A stretch of 64,000 bases of DNA, from contig JAFEAM010000021.1 of NCBI GenBank assembly GCA_018266395.1, forward strand, positions 62,001 through 126,000. Direction: 5' to 3'. This document shows, piece by piece, positions 44,413-52,272 of the stretch (its first letter is position 1; each line of letters begins with the position of its first letter). A program made the position numbers and the translations under genes. Origin of the DNA: Bacteroidota bacterium (GTDB taxonomy: Bacteria; Bacteroidota; Bacteroidia; Cytophagales; Cyclobacteriaceae). Below the pieces are notes generated by a model that made no database searches, had not been told where the DNA came from, and was given only the letters and a program-made list of their open reading frames with translations.

Positions 44413-45195
44413 ATGAAATTGTATCAAGTTGACGCATTCAGCAACAAGGTTTTCGGTGGCAACCCTGCTGCCATCGTCTTGTGGGACCAGTGGCCTGCGG
44501 ATGAGCTAATGCAGAAGATAGCCATGGAAAACAACCTGGCGGAGACAGGTTATCTCGTTCCGAAAGGCAGCGACTTTGAGATCAAATGGTTCACTCCTGT
44601 TGTGGAGGTGGATCTCTGCGGACACGCCACGCTGGCGGCAGCACACGTCTTATTCGAGCATCTGAATTACCAGGGGAACATGGTTAACCTGTTCTCCCCC
44701 CGCAGCGGGCTGCTCAAAGTTGAGCGAAATGGCAAAACGCTAACCCTGGACTTCCCGGCTGATTCCATCACTGAAATAGAAGTTCAGTCATCACATACAT
44801 CCTGCTTTAGCAAAGCACCTGAAAAGGTATTGAAGGGTAAGACGGATTTGATGTTTGTGTTCCGCAATGAAGAAGAAATAATCAGCCTCATACCTGATTT
44901 GACCGCCATACAGAAACTTCCCGTGCGCGGCATCATTGCGACCGCAAAAGGTACATCGTCAGACTTCGTATCACGCTTCTTTGCACCGCAATCCGGGGTA
45001 AACGAAGATCCGGTGACGGGTTCTGCCCATACCACACTTACACCATACTGGTCAAGGCAACTGGGCAAGGAAGAACTCACTGCCGTTCAATTGTCATCAC
45101 GTAAAGGGTATCTTACTTGCAGACTCTCCGGAATCAGGGTACTGATCAGCGGGGAAGCCAGGACCTACATGGTCGGGGATTTTGCCATCGAGTAG
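44413..45195 (+). CDS. PhzF family isomerase
   Basis: 260 residues with the two-domain diaminopimelate-epimerase-like fold. MKLYQVDAFSNKVFGGNPAAI is the classic opening, and the general base E44 sits in ENNLAETGYLV. GHATLAAAHVLF and DPVTGSAHTTLTPYW form the other active-site loops. No phenazine genes are present, so the substrate is some other enoyl or dienol acid; many bacteria have such stand-alone members. It converges with the SRPBCC gene with 9 nt between stops. Confidence 0.94.
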   Translation: MKLYQVDAFSNKVFGGNPAAIVLWDQWPADELMQKIAMENNLAETGYLVPKGSDFEIKWFTPVVEVDLCGHATLAAAHVLFEHLNYQGNMVNLFSPRSGLLKVERNGKTLTLDFPADSITEIEVQSSHTSCFSKAPEKVLKGKTDLMFVFRNEEEIISLIPDLTAIQKLPVRGIIATAKGTSSDFVSRFFAPQSGVNEDPVTGSAHTTLTPYWSRQLGKEELTAVQLSSRKGYLTCRLSGIRVLISGEARTYMVGDFAIE

Positions 45196-45204
45196 AGCTT
45201 CTTC

Positions 45205-45696
45205 TCAGTCTGAACCCTTAGCTCTTTCCACTGCCATTTTCATCTTACCGATGGATTGCTCAAGGCCAAGTTTTGCAAAGTGGGACATTTGGCCAAAGTT
45301 GGCGTATTCAGTAACGGTCATTTCAGTTCTGTTCTTACCCAAAGAACGGAAGGTCACAACCGTTCGTACATCTTCAGGAAAATCCGAAGGCATGCCAAGA
45401 TCCAAGGGCTTTTGCTTGTGACCGTCGCTGCTTGCCAGGTTCTGAATGAATTCGATCCGCTCGTGCAATACGATTTTAGTGTAGGTCCAGATACTGAAGT
45501 TATCCCTTCCGCCAAACGTTGCAGGCGCCCGCATGCAGACAATCGAGGTGCCTCCTTCCCGAAAATCCATAACGGCACTGGGGCAGGTGAAATGGTCCGG
45601 ACCCCACCACTGCATCACCAAGGCAGGATCTGTCCACATACGCCAAACCCTGTCCAAAGGAGCTTCAAATATTCTGCTTACGACCAGTTCGCTCAT
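45205..45696 (-). CDS. SRPBCC domain protein (AHSA1/START-like)
   Basis: 163 residues with the helix-grip fold typical of the activator-of-Hsp90 C-terminal group: ISRIFEAPLDRVWRMWTDPALVMQWWGPDHFTCP-like opening and a late TVTEYANFGQMSHFAKLGLEQS helix. Such proteins bind hydrophobic ligands. It is one of three genes in an ArsR-linked group (regulator, unknown membrane protein, VOC, SRPBCC) and overlaps the VOC gene by 4 nt. Confidence 0.92.
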   Translation of the reverse strand: MSELVVSRIFEAPLDRVWRMWTDPALVMQWWGPDHFTCPSAVMDFREGGTSIVCMRAPATFGGRDNFSIWTYTKIVLHERIEFIQNLASSDGHKQKPLDLGMPSDFPEDVRTVVTFRSLGKNRTEMTVTEYANFGQMSHFAKLGLEQSIGKMKMAVERAKGSD

Positions 45697-46127
45697 GGCC
45701 AGGCGTTCATCAGTTTTTCAATATCGAATTTTCTCATCTTGAGAAAAGCCTGGATTACTTTCGGGGCGCGGGCAGGATCAGACATCAGTTTACCGAGAAC
45801 AGCCGGCACTACCTGCCAGGATACGCCAAATTTATCACGACACCAGCCGCACATATTCTCTGACCCTCCGTCAGAAGTGAGATGATTCCAGTAGTGATCA
45901 ATTTCCTGCTGGTTATCGCAGGTGATAACAAATGATATGGTTTCGTTGAAATGATCCTTCGGCCTGCGATCATTGAGTCCCATAAATTGTTTTCCATTGA
46001 GTTCCCAATTCACCACAACGGGCGATTCGCTGGTAATACGGGAATTGGGGAATATTGAACAATAGAAGACGGCCGCTTCCTTTGCTCGACCGTCAAACCA
46101 GAGGCAAGGATAGATTTCGCGCATCAT
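45693..46127 (-). CDS. VOC family protein (PhnB-like, 3-dmu-9_3-mt domain)
   Basis: 144 residues. YPCLWFDGRAKEAAVFYCSIFPNSRI at the start and NMCGWCRDKFGVSWQVVPAVLGKLMSDP near the end are typical of the PF06983-type group (3-demethylubiquinone methyltransferase-like by name, function uncertain). It overlaps the SRPBCC gene downstream by 4 nt and lies 1 nt after the small membrane protein gene. Such VOC/SRPBCC pairs with an ArsR regulator are frequent in soil bacteria. Confidence 0.9.
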   Translation of the reverse strand: MMREIYPCLWFDGRAKEAAVFYCSIFPNSRITSESPVVVNWELNGKQFMGLNDRRPKDHFNETISFVITCDNQQEIDHYWNHLTSDGGSENMCGWCRDKFGVSWQVVPAVLGKLMSDPARAPKVIQAFLKMRKFDIEKLMNAWP

Positions 46128-46128
46128 G

Positions 46129-46533
46129 TTATGGCATTTGTGGTTGCAATTGCTTCATCTGACTCAGGGCCAGCCTGGCGCCAGCCCATGCCGTCGGGAG
46201 TGCCAGAATGTCCAGGGCTATTGGATACCAATGCGGCGGAATGTGCCACATGACAATTGTGCCGGCCATACTGAGTATAAGTCCAATCAATCCTGTGGCC
46301 ATACTGTGCATCATGGGGTGATGAGGTGCCAGCCTTGCCGTGAAATAACTTCCGATCACCCCATAGACGGTTCTGTAGAATACAACAATACCAATCAGCC
46401 ATGAAGGATTCGCGTCAAACGGCGACCGGATCATGAGGTCGGTTTCCTCCAATACATAATCTGTCAGAAGCGTCGCTGCGATCGCGAAGGCCATTCCTGC
46501 AAATCCTGCCCTGAAGCTTTTATACCATTTCAT
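46129..46533 (-). CDS. small multi-pass membrane protein
   Basis: 134 residues with four hydrophobic helices (FAGMAFAIAATLLTDYVL; LIGIVVFYRTVYGVIGSYFTARLAP; MATGLIGLILSMAGTIVMW; ALDILALPTAWAGARLAL). It resembles small uncharacterised inner-membrane proteins, and no function can be stated. Its place between the ArsR regulator (15 nt upstream) and the VOC gene (1 nt downstream) puts it inside that regulated set. Confidence 0.75.
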   Translation of the reverse strand: MKWYKSFRAGFAGMAFAIAATLLTDYVLEETDLMIRSPFDANPSWLIGIVVFYRTVYGVIGSYFTARLAPHHPMMHSMATGLIGLILSMAGTIVMWHIPPHWYPIALDILALPTAWAGARLALSQMKQLQPQMP

Positions 46534-46548
46534 CTTGTGGGTTTTTTG

Positions 46549-46875
46549 TCAAGACTGTTCTTCAGTTCCGGACTTCAACAATTTGTCCATCTTGTCAAAC
46601 CTCGCCGTCCAGGTTTGACGCTGCTGTTCGATCCATGATACAACCTCAACCAGGGCATCCAGTCTAACTTCATAGTAACGTTCCCTCCCTTTTTGAACCG
46701 CGACGATAAGCCCGCATTCTGTCAGCACCTGCAAGTGATTTGAAACGGCCTGGCGGCTTACATCAAAGTGGCCGGCAATTGCATTAGGGGTCATTGGCTT
46801 GCCGGCAACCAAATGAATTATATCTCTGCGGATCTGATCGGCCAGAGCCTGGTAAACGTCGCGCCTTCTCTCCAC
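46549..46875 (-). CDS. ArsR family HTH transcriptional regulator
   Basis: 108 residues starting at a GTG at 46875, which gives the expected family N-terminus (ERRRDVYQALADQIRRDIIHLVAG). Longer in-frame starts (to 46983) run through the promoter repeats and are rejected. The winged helix is TPNAIAGHFDVSRQAVSNHLQVLTECGLI followed by VQKGRERYYEVRL. There is no metal-binding Cys pair, so it is the type that controls SRPBCC/VOC genes rather than a classical metal sensor. The upstream direct repeats at 46881-46940 are probable operators. Confidence 0.9.
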   Translation of the reverse strand: MERRRDVYQALADQIRRDIIHLVAGKPMTPNAIAGHFDVSRQAVSNHLQVLTECGLIVAVQKGRERYYEVRLDALVEVVSWIEQQRQTWTARFDKMDKLLKSGTEEQS

Positions 46876-46880
46876 TTCCT

Positions 46881-46940
46881 TATATGCAAGTATATGGTTG
46901 CAAATATATGATACGCAAACATATGATTGCAAATATAAGG
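46881..46940 (-). promoter_or_regulatory. arsR promoter with tandem operator repeats
   Basis: Two copies of a 16-nt element differ at one base: at 46892-46907 and at 46921-46936 on the plus strand (consensus ATATGrTTGCAAATAT), 29 nt apart. A partial copy is at 46882-46889. On the minus strand TATATTTG at 46908-46901 fits the -7 box, and TTTG at 46933-46930 fits the -33 box with 21 nt between. The elements thus overlap both promoter parts, as for an autorepressor. Confidence 0.65.
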
Positions 46941-47013
46941 GCAAAAGAATAGAAAGGGGCCGAAATTGGCTCAATACACTCAAATTTTACACTTTTGGAA
47001 CTCGCTAAACGCA

Positions 47014-47577
47014 ATGAGGCTCCGCACACTGTTTCCCGAAGTTCCTGTCCTTCGCACCGAAAGGCTTGAATTGCGGTCTATCACACCCTCCGATGCTCCG
47101 GCTGTCTTGAGACTAAGAGGCAATCCGGAAATAATGAAATATGTCCCAAGACCCCTTACGCAGAGTCTTGACGAGGCAATCCAGCTGATTAGGGAATTTG
47201 AGGCAATTCGTGAACGGGGTGAAGGAATTACCTGGGGCATATGTGTGAAACAAGAGCAAGTGCTGGTAGGCACAATAGCCTTTCTGCGAACCAAGCCAGA
47301 AAACTTCAGAACAGAAATCGGTTATCTGCTGGATCCAGTTTACCAGGGACAGGGGATCATGAAAGAAGCGATTCAGTGCGTTGTCGGTTTCGGGTTTGAT
47401 GTGATGGGTTTGCACTCCATTGAAGCAGTTGTGGTTGCCGAAAATATCCCATCCATTCAGGTCCTTCATAAGTGTGGTTTTATCAAGGAAGGGTTCTTTC
47501 GGGATTACCAGTATTTCAACGGAGTATTTCATAACACCCTCATCTATTCATTACTTGCGGACGGTGACTCAGACTGA
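47014..47577 (+). CDS. GNAT family N-acetyltransferase (RimJ/RimL-like)
   Basis: 187 residues from the ATG at 47014. The opening PVLRTERLELRSITPSDAPAVLRLRGNPEIMKYVPRPLT is typical of RimJ/RimL-like acetyltransferases. The acetyl-CoA loop is in GYLLDPVYQGQGIMKEAI and the C-terminal NIPSIQVLHKCGFIKEGFFRDYQYFNG follows. It may acetylate a protein N-terminus or a small amine. It is divergent from the arsR gene, with a 138-nt spacer between starts. Confidence 0.9.
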   Translation: MRLRTLFPEVPVLRTERLELRSITPSDAPAVLRLRGNPEIMKYVPRPLTQSLDEAIQLIREFEAIRERGEGITWGICVKQEQVLVGTIAFLRTKPENFRTEIGYLLDPVYQGQGIMKEAIQCVVGFGFDVMGLHSIEAVVVAENIPSIQVLHKCGFIKEGFFRDYQYFNGVFHNTLIYSLLADGDSD

Positions 47578-47590
47578 AATTTCTTTGCCC

Positions 47591-48829
47591 ATGCGCATTG
47601 GCCCGCATTTGAATATCGTACGCATCACCACCCTAGTGCTTGCATTGCGTTGCGTGGCATTGCATGGGCAGCCGCTATTACCCGAAAAACAACAACTCGA
47701 TCAGTTTCTAGACAGTCAGATAGCGAACGGCGCCGTTCCTTCAGTGGCTGTCTTTATTGTGGATAAATCAAAAGGAATTGTTTACCAGCATGCATCAGGC
47801 AAGGGCAACAAAGGGAGCGAATTGAGAACAGACGATCTTTTCGCGATTTATTCCATGACAAAGCCTGTGACCGCTGTGGCTGTGCTACAATTGGTGGAAC
47901 AAGGCAAACTGGGCCTTGATGATCCGGTCTCTCGTTATGTCCCGGAATTTGCAGACCTCCCTGTCATCAAGTCATTTGACTGGAAAGACACTACTTACAC
48001 AACAGAACCACAGTCACACCCCATAACCATCAGACAATTACTCAGCCATACCTCCGGTCTCGCTTATGATTTTGTCAGTAATGAACTGGAAGCCATTTCC
48101 GCCAAGATGGAAAAGACCGGCACCAAGAAGGGCAAAAAAGTATATCTCACATTTCCATTGCTATTCCAACCTGGCACCCGATGGCATTATGGCACAGGAA
48201 CGGAGGCTTTGGGAGATATCATTGCAAAAGTCTCCGGTGAATCACTTGATGTTTACTTCAAGAGACACATCTTTGATCCACTCGGCATGAAGGATACTTT
48301 CTTTGAAGTTCCAGAAGAGAAGAAATCCAGGCTTGCAGACAGGTACCAAAAAAATGGCAATGGTTACACTGCCAGGAGAAGTTCAGGTTATGACAAACCC
48401 GTCATATTGGGTGGTTATGGATTATTCAGTACAGGTCAGGACTATTCAAGATTTATTCAATGCCTGCTGAACGACGGATCTTTGGATGGAAAGAGGCTGC
48501 TCGCTTCCGCATCGGTAAAGGAAATGTCGAGGAATCAAATTGGCGGACTAAATGCCAATCCTCTGAAATCAGCTAACCCGGGATTAACGAAGAGTTTCCC
48601 TGAAGCGGGCAATCTCAAATTTGGGCTTGGTTCAATCATTGCAGGAACAACCTTGGAGGGTAGACGCAGCATGGGAAGTTACGGCTGGGCCGGCATCCTG
48701 AACACTTTCTTCTGGATTGATCCGGCAAGGCAAACGGGCACCATCGTGATGATGCAACAGTTACCCTTCTTTGACGATCCATGCCTTGAAACCCTGCATG
48801 GAGTGGAGTCTATCCTGTACGCCAATTAG
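47591..48829 (+). CDS. serine hydrolase, class C beta-lactamase-like
   Basis: 412 residues from the ATG at 47591. The nucleophile motif is S88-M-T-K91 (YSMTKP). The Tyr motif appears as WHYGTGTEALG, and GSYGWAG near residue 360 stands in for the third box. Residues about 10-27 are hydrophobic and probably export it. Family members are DD-peptidases, esterases or beta-lactamases; antibiotic hydrolysis cannot be assumed. It begins 13 nt after the acetyltransferase stop. Its own stop lies 6 nt before the convergent aminotransferase stop. Confidence 0.88.
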   Translation: MRIGPHLNIVRITTLVLALRCVALHGQPLLPEKQQLDQFLDSQIANGAVPSVAVFIVDKSKGIVYQHASGKGNKGSELRTDDLFAIYSMTKPVTAVAVLQLVEQGKLGLDDPVSRYVPEFADLPVIKSFDWKDTTYTTEPQSHPITIRQLLSHTSGLAYDFVSNELEAISAKMEKTGTKKGKKVYLTFPLLFQPGTRWHYGTGTEALGDIIAKVSGESLDVYFKRHIFDPLGMKDTFFEVPEEKKSRLADRYQKNGNGYTARRSSGYDKPVILGGYGLFSTGQDYSRFIQCLLNDGSLDGKRLLASASVKEMSRNQIGGLNANPLKSANPGLTKSFPEAGNLKFGLGSIIAGTTLEGRRSMGSYGWAGILNTFFWIDPARQTGTIVMMQQLPFFDDPCLETLHGVESILYAN

Positions 48830-48835
48830 AGGCTG

Positions 48836-50194
48836 TTAGGACACGCAAGCCTGATCGGCTATTTTCAGCGCATCGTCAATGATGGCCAGACCCTCATCAA
48901 TTTGTTCCCTGGTAACACACAACGGCGGGGCAACAAATATGTAGTTCCATCTGACGAACGTATACAGTCCAAGTTCTTTCAAACGGGCTGCCACCTTGTT
49001 CATTACAGCCATCTGTTCCGGTTTTGCATTGAAGGGTGCCATGGGTTCCTTTGTTGACCGATTCTTTACGAGTTCGATCACACCAAGCAATCCGGTATTG
49101 CGATAATCGCCGATGGAGGGATGGCGCTTCATAAGCTCAGCAACACGATTGTCCATGTATTCACCCATTGCGGCGGCATTCTCAACAAGATTTTCATCCT
49201 GATAAATGTCCAGGACTTCCGCCGCAGCAGCACATCCAACAGGGTGGGCAGAATAAGTCAGTCCAATCATCAGCGGGATGTCGTCGTAGTGAGCCGCAAT
49301 CCTGTCAGAGACAATAAGGGCACCAAATGGAATATAGCCGGCGGTTATTCCCTTGGCAGTGGCAATCATATCCGGAACAACCTCATGATGATCGACGCCA
49401 AACCACTTTCCTGTTCTTCCAAAGCCGCTCATTACTTCGTCGGCAATGAACAATATTCCGTGCCGGTCGCAAATCTCCCTAACCTTTTTCAAATAGCCGG
49501 GAGGATATTTGATACAGCCGGAAGTCCCGCTCTCCCCTTCCATAAGTATTCCGGCAATGGATTCCGGTCCTTCAAATTCAACAATTCTTTCAATATGACT
49601 GGCACATTCCATTTCACATGCACCAAAGCTCTTACCAAACGGACACCGGTAGCAATAGGGATCTTCCACATGAATAATACCGGGCGCCTGCTGGCTGTCG
49701 TGAGGCAGCTTCCTTGGGTCACCGCCCGCGGTCATGGCACCATAGGATGCACCATGAAATGCGCGGTACCGTGCAAGGATCTTATGCCGGCCGGTGTAGT
49801 GTCGGGCCAGCTTAATTGCATTCTCAATAGATTCTGCTCCTCCTGTGGTAAATAAAGCCTTGTTCAAACCGGGAGGGGTAATTTCAGCAAGCTTTCGGCC
49901 GGCTTCAGCACGGGCCCGCGTCACACAGGAAGGTGTGACATAACTAACTTGTCTCATTTGTTCAGCAACTGCCTGTGTCACGCGCTGATTTCCATGACCG
50001 ATATTCACGTTCATCAGTCCGGATGAGAAATCGATATACCGTTTACCCTCCATGTCCCATAAGTATACCCCCAGTCCATGGCTGATGGCGATGGGGGAAA
50101 TCCCTCTCTGCTTGCTCCAGGAGAATAATGTATAATCAAGATTTTCCTTGAGAATGACTTGGGATTCAGTGAGTGTATTTGTTTCCATATGCAT
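48836..50194 (-). CDS. class III (omega) aminotransferase, beta-alanine/GABA type
   Basis: 452 residues (a start at 50188 is also possible). The PLP lysine is K281 (IATAKGITAGY), with FIADEVMSGFGRTGKW just before it. TGGAESIENAIKLARHYTG and FHGASYGAM bind the cofactor phosphate. A Cys cluster CYRCPFGKSFGACEMEC at residues 181-197 is characteristic of one subgroup. The enzyme probably moves the amino group of beta-alanine or beta-aminoisobutyrate to pyruvate or oxoglutarate. It is directly followed, upstream on the same strand, by the semialdehyde dehydrogenase that would use its product. Confidence 0.92.
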   Translation of the reverse strand: MHMETNTLTESQVILKENLDYTLFSWSKQRGISPIAISHGLGVYLWDMEGKRYIDFSSGLMNVNIGHGNQRVTQAVAEQMRQVSYVTPSCVTRARAEAGRKLAEITPPGLNKALFTTGGAESIENAIKLARHYTGRHKILARYRAFHGASYGAMTAGGDPRKLPHDSQQAPGIIHVEDPYCYRCPFGKSFGACEMECASHIERIVEFEGPESIAGILMEGESGTSGCIKYPPGYLKKVREICDRHGILFIADEVMSGFGRTGKWFGVDHHEVVPDMIATAKGITAGYIPFGALIVSDRIAAHYDDIPLMIGLTYSAHPVGCAAAAEVLDIYQDENLVENAAAMGEYMDNRVAELMKRHPSIGDYRNTGLLGVIELVKNRSTKEPMAPFNAKPEQMAVMNKVAARLKELGLYTFVRWNYIFVAPPLCVTREQIDEGLAIIDDALKIADQACVS

Positions 50195-51652
50195 CTAGCT
50201 CATCCAGTTGATTCCTGCTTCCGGATTCCACTTAATTGTATTCTTCTTCAATTTTGTCCAAAATTCGATTGAACTCTTACCTGTAATATCTCCGACGCCA
50301 AATCTGCTTTCATTCCAACCTCCAAATGAGAAAGGTTCTCGTGGTACCGGTACGCCGACATTGACACCCACCATGCCCGCTGAAGCGCGTTCCATAACAT
50401 AACGGGCGACGCCACCGCTTTGTGTAAAAACTGATGCAGCATTACCATAGGGATTGCTATTCTGAATCTCCAGGGCCTCGTCCACAGTGTTTGTTCGCAT
50501 GATGCTGATAACAGGACCAAAAACCTCTTCGCGTGCAATGGCCATTTCCGGCTTTACATAATCAATCACGGTCGGTCCAACATAAGTGCCCTTCTCCTTT
50601 CCTTGAACTACGGCACGTCTTCCATCAACCAGTACTTTAGCACCCCGCTTCTCAGCTTCTGATATGTAGGATTCAATTCTTTCCTTTGCCTCGGAACTAA
50701 TGACTGCACCCAGGTTCTGTCCAGGAATGATTTTTCTGGCTTCCTCACATATCTTCTCCACGATATGATCCACTTGCCCCACGGCCACCATGGCGGAGGC
50801 GGCCATACAACGCTGTCCGGCGCACCCACTCATGCTGGCTGCCACATTTTGTGCGGTCATTCCGGGGATTGCGTCAGGCAATACCAGCAGATGGTTCTTG
50901 GCGCCTCCCAGCGCAAGACATCTCTTGTAATTCGAAGTGGCCCTCTGATAAACCATTTTGGCAACTTTTGTTGAGCCTACGAAAGAGACGGCATCAATGC
51001 CCGGATGATCGCAGATGGCCTCCACGATTTCGCGATCGCCATTAACTATGTTAAATACACCATCAGGCAGACCGGCCTCCTTTAATATGCCTGCCAGGTA
51101 TCCCAATGTGAGGGGTACCTTTTCTGACGGTTTGATGATCATGCAATTGCCCAATGCCAGAGCGTTTGGAATAGTCCAGTTGGGAACCATGGCAGGAAAG
51201 TTGAACGGCACAATCGAGGCTACTACGCCCAAGGGCACATGTTCCGTGCGGCATTCGACCCCCTTACTTACTTCCAATACTTCTCCAGTGATGAGTTGAG
51301 GCATAGAAGTGGCAAACTCAGTCAACTCTACACTCTTTTCAATTTCAGCAACTGCCTCAGGATATGTTTTGCCATTTTCTTCCTGGATTACAGCAGCCAG
51401 TTCGTCCTGGCGCTGTTCCAGCAATCTTTTATAGCGGAAAAAGACCTGGACCCTTTCCTTGATGGGCATTTTGCTCCACGACGGAAATGCCGTTTTCGCG
51501 GCTACCACTGCCTGGGCCAGATCGGAGGACGATGACATGGGAACAGTCGACAGCAGTGTTCCGTCCAAGGGAGATACCACCGGAAGACTGCGGGGTGTTT
51601 TAACATCTACAAAAGCCCCATTAATAAAATTACGAACAGGTTGATATTTCAT
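50195..51652 (-). CDS. mmsA: CoA-acylating methylmalonate-semialdehyde dehydrogenase
   Basis: 485 residues from the ATG at 51652 (the longer frame to 51715 is rejected because a TACTTTTG promoter box lies there). The active-site Cys282 is in SMSGCAGQRCMAAS, the motif special to CoA-dependent (methyl)malonate-semialdehyde dehydrogenases. The NAD fold has SIVPFNFPAMVPNWTIPNAL and FVGSTKVAK. It converts malonate semialdehyde to acetyl-CoA or methylmalonate semialdehyde to propionyl-CoA, with CO2 release. With the aminotransferase it forms a beta-alanine (or valine/thymine) catabolic module. Confidence 0.94.
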   Translation of the reverse strand: MKYQPVRNFINGAFVDVKTPRSLPVVSPLDGTLLSTVPMSSSSDLAQAVVAAKTAFPSWSKMPIKERVQVFFRYKRLLEQRQDELAAVIQEENGKTYPEAVAEIEKSVELTEFATSMPQLITGEVLEVSKGVECRTEHVPLGVVASIVPFNFPAMVPNWTIPNALALGNCMIIKPSEKVPLTLGYLAGILKEAGLPDGVFNIVNGDREIVEAICDHPGIDAVSFVGSTKVAKMVYQRATSNYKRCLALGGAKNHLLVLPDAIPGMTAQNVAASMSGCAGQRCMAASAMVAVGQVDHIVEKICEEARKIIPGQNLGAVISSEAKERIESYISEAEKRGAKVLVDGRRAVVQGKEKGTYVGPTVIDYVKPEMAIAREEVFGPVISIMRTNTVDEALEIQNSNPYGNAASVFTQSGGVARYVMERASAGMVGVNVGVPVPREPFSFGGWNESRFGVGDITGKSSIEFWTKLKKNTIKWNPEAGINWMS

Positions 51653-51714
51653 AATTGGTGATAAGTTGGGGTGCGAAATGACAGCGCCTGGAATGGCTTG
51701 CTGCATTTTCTGCA

Positions 51715-51722
51715 CAAAAGTA
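51715..51722 (-). promoter_or_regulatory. TAnnTTTG-type -7 box for mmsA
   Basis: On the minus strand TACTTTTG at 51722-51715 matches TAnnTTTG. It predicts a start of transcription near 51708 and a leader of about 55 nt before the mmsA ATG at 51652. No convincing TTTG -33 box is at the normal distance. Confidence 0.45.
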
Positions 51723-51723
51723 C

Positions 51724-51758
51724 CTGAATAAATGCAAATTTTTCATTTCTTTATTCAG
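51724..51758. promoter_or_regulatory. inverted repeat between mmsA and lrp genes
   Basis: CTGAATAAA at 51724-51732 is repeated as TTTATTCAG at 51750-51758, a perfect 9-nt inverted repeat with 17 nt between arms. Further out, TACC at 51721 and GGTA at 51761 are also complementary. It lies immediately upstream of the mmsA -7 box. Spacing and AT-rich content fit a dimeric regulator such as the Lrp protein encoded beside it. Confidence 0.55.
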
Positions 51759-51780
51759 ACGGTAACTAAAACTGCACCCC

Positions 51781-52272
51781 ATGACCAAAATAGCCCATAC
51801 CGAAATGGACACGCTCGATTTTGAGATCGTGTCATGCCTTCAGCAGGACGGGAGGATGTCATTCACCGTAATTGCTGAAAAACTTCACGTCTCAATAGGA
51901 ACCATCCGATCCAGGTTCAACAGACTAATTGAAGACGGTACTATCAATATCATTGCGCGGGTGAACCCTGAGAAGGTAGGCTTCCAATCCTACGCACAGA
52001 TTGCAGTCACCATCCGGCCCGTATCAATGAAAGAGAAGGTTGCGCAGGCTATATCCTCATGGCCGGAGGTCAGCTTCCTTGCCGCGACCTCCGGAGACTA
52101 TGATTTGGAAGTGGATGCCATGTGTAGGAATAACGATCACTTGCAACAGTTTGTGAGTCAAATATCCGAACTGGAGGGAGTATACCAGACCAAAACGATG
52201 ATCTATTTCAAGGTCTACAAGTATTCTCAACCGGATCTGAATCTTCTGCGCCTATCGCACAACAAGGGCTGA
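51781..52272 (+). CDS. Lrp/AsnC family transcriptional regulator
   Basis: 163 residues. The N-terminal helix-turn-helix is LDFEIVSCLQQDGRMSFTVIAEKLHVSIGTIRSRFNRLIEDGTI, and the C-terminal RAM domain (ATSGDYDLEVDAMCRNNDHLQQFVSQISELEGVYQTKTM) binds amino acids. It is divergent from the aminotransferase/mmsA genes, with a shared control region that holds the 9-nt inverted repeat. It likely senses beta-alanine or a related amino acid and controls those genes. It overlaps the HAD gene at one base (TGATGG). Confidence 0.94.
   Translation: MTKIAHTEMDTLDFEIVSCLQQDGRMSFTVIAEKLHVSIGTIRSRFNRLIEDGTINIIARVNPEKVGFQSYAQIAVTIRPVSMKEKVAQAISSWPEVSFLAATSGDYDLEVDAMCRNNDHLQQFVSQISELEGVYQTKTMIYFKVYKYSQPDLNLLRLSHNKG

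Noticed and set aside
44413-45195. Phenazine biosynthesis locus
   Set aside because: Only PhzF is present; no phzA-E or G homolog is in the window and stand-alone PhzF proteins are common.
45693-46127. Functional call of 3-demethylubiquinone methyltransferase from the domain name
   Set aside because: The domain name is historical; the protein is a VOC fold with no SAM-binding motif.
46549-46983. Longer ArsR protein starting at 46983
   Set aside because: It would translate through the operator repeats and promoter; the GTG at 46875 gives the expected family start.
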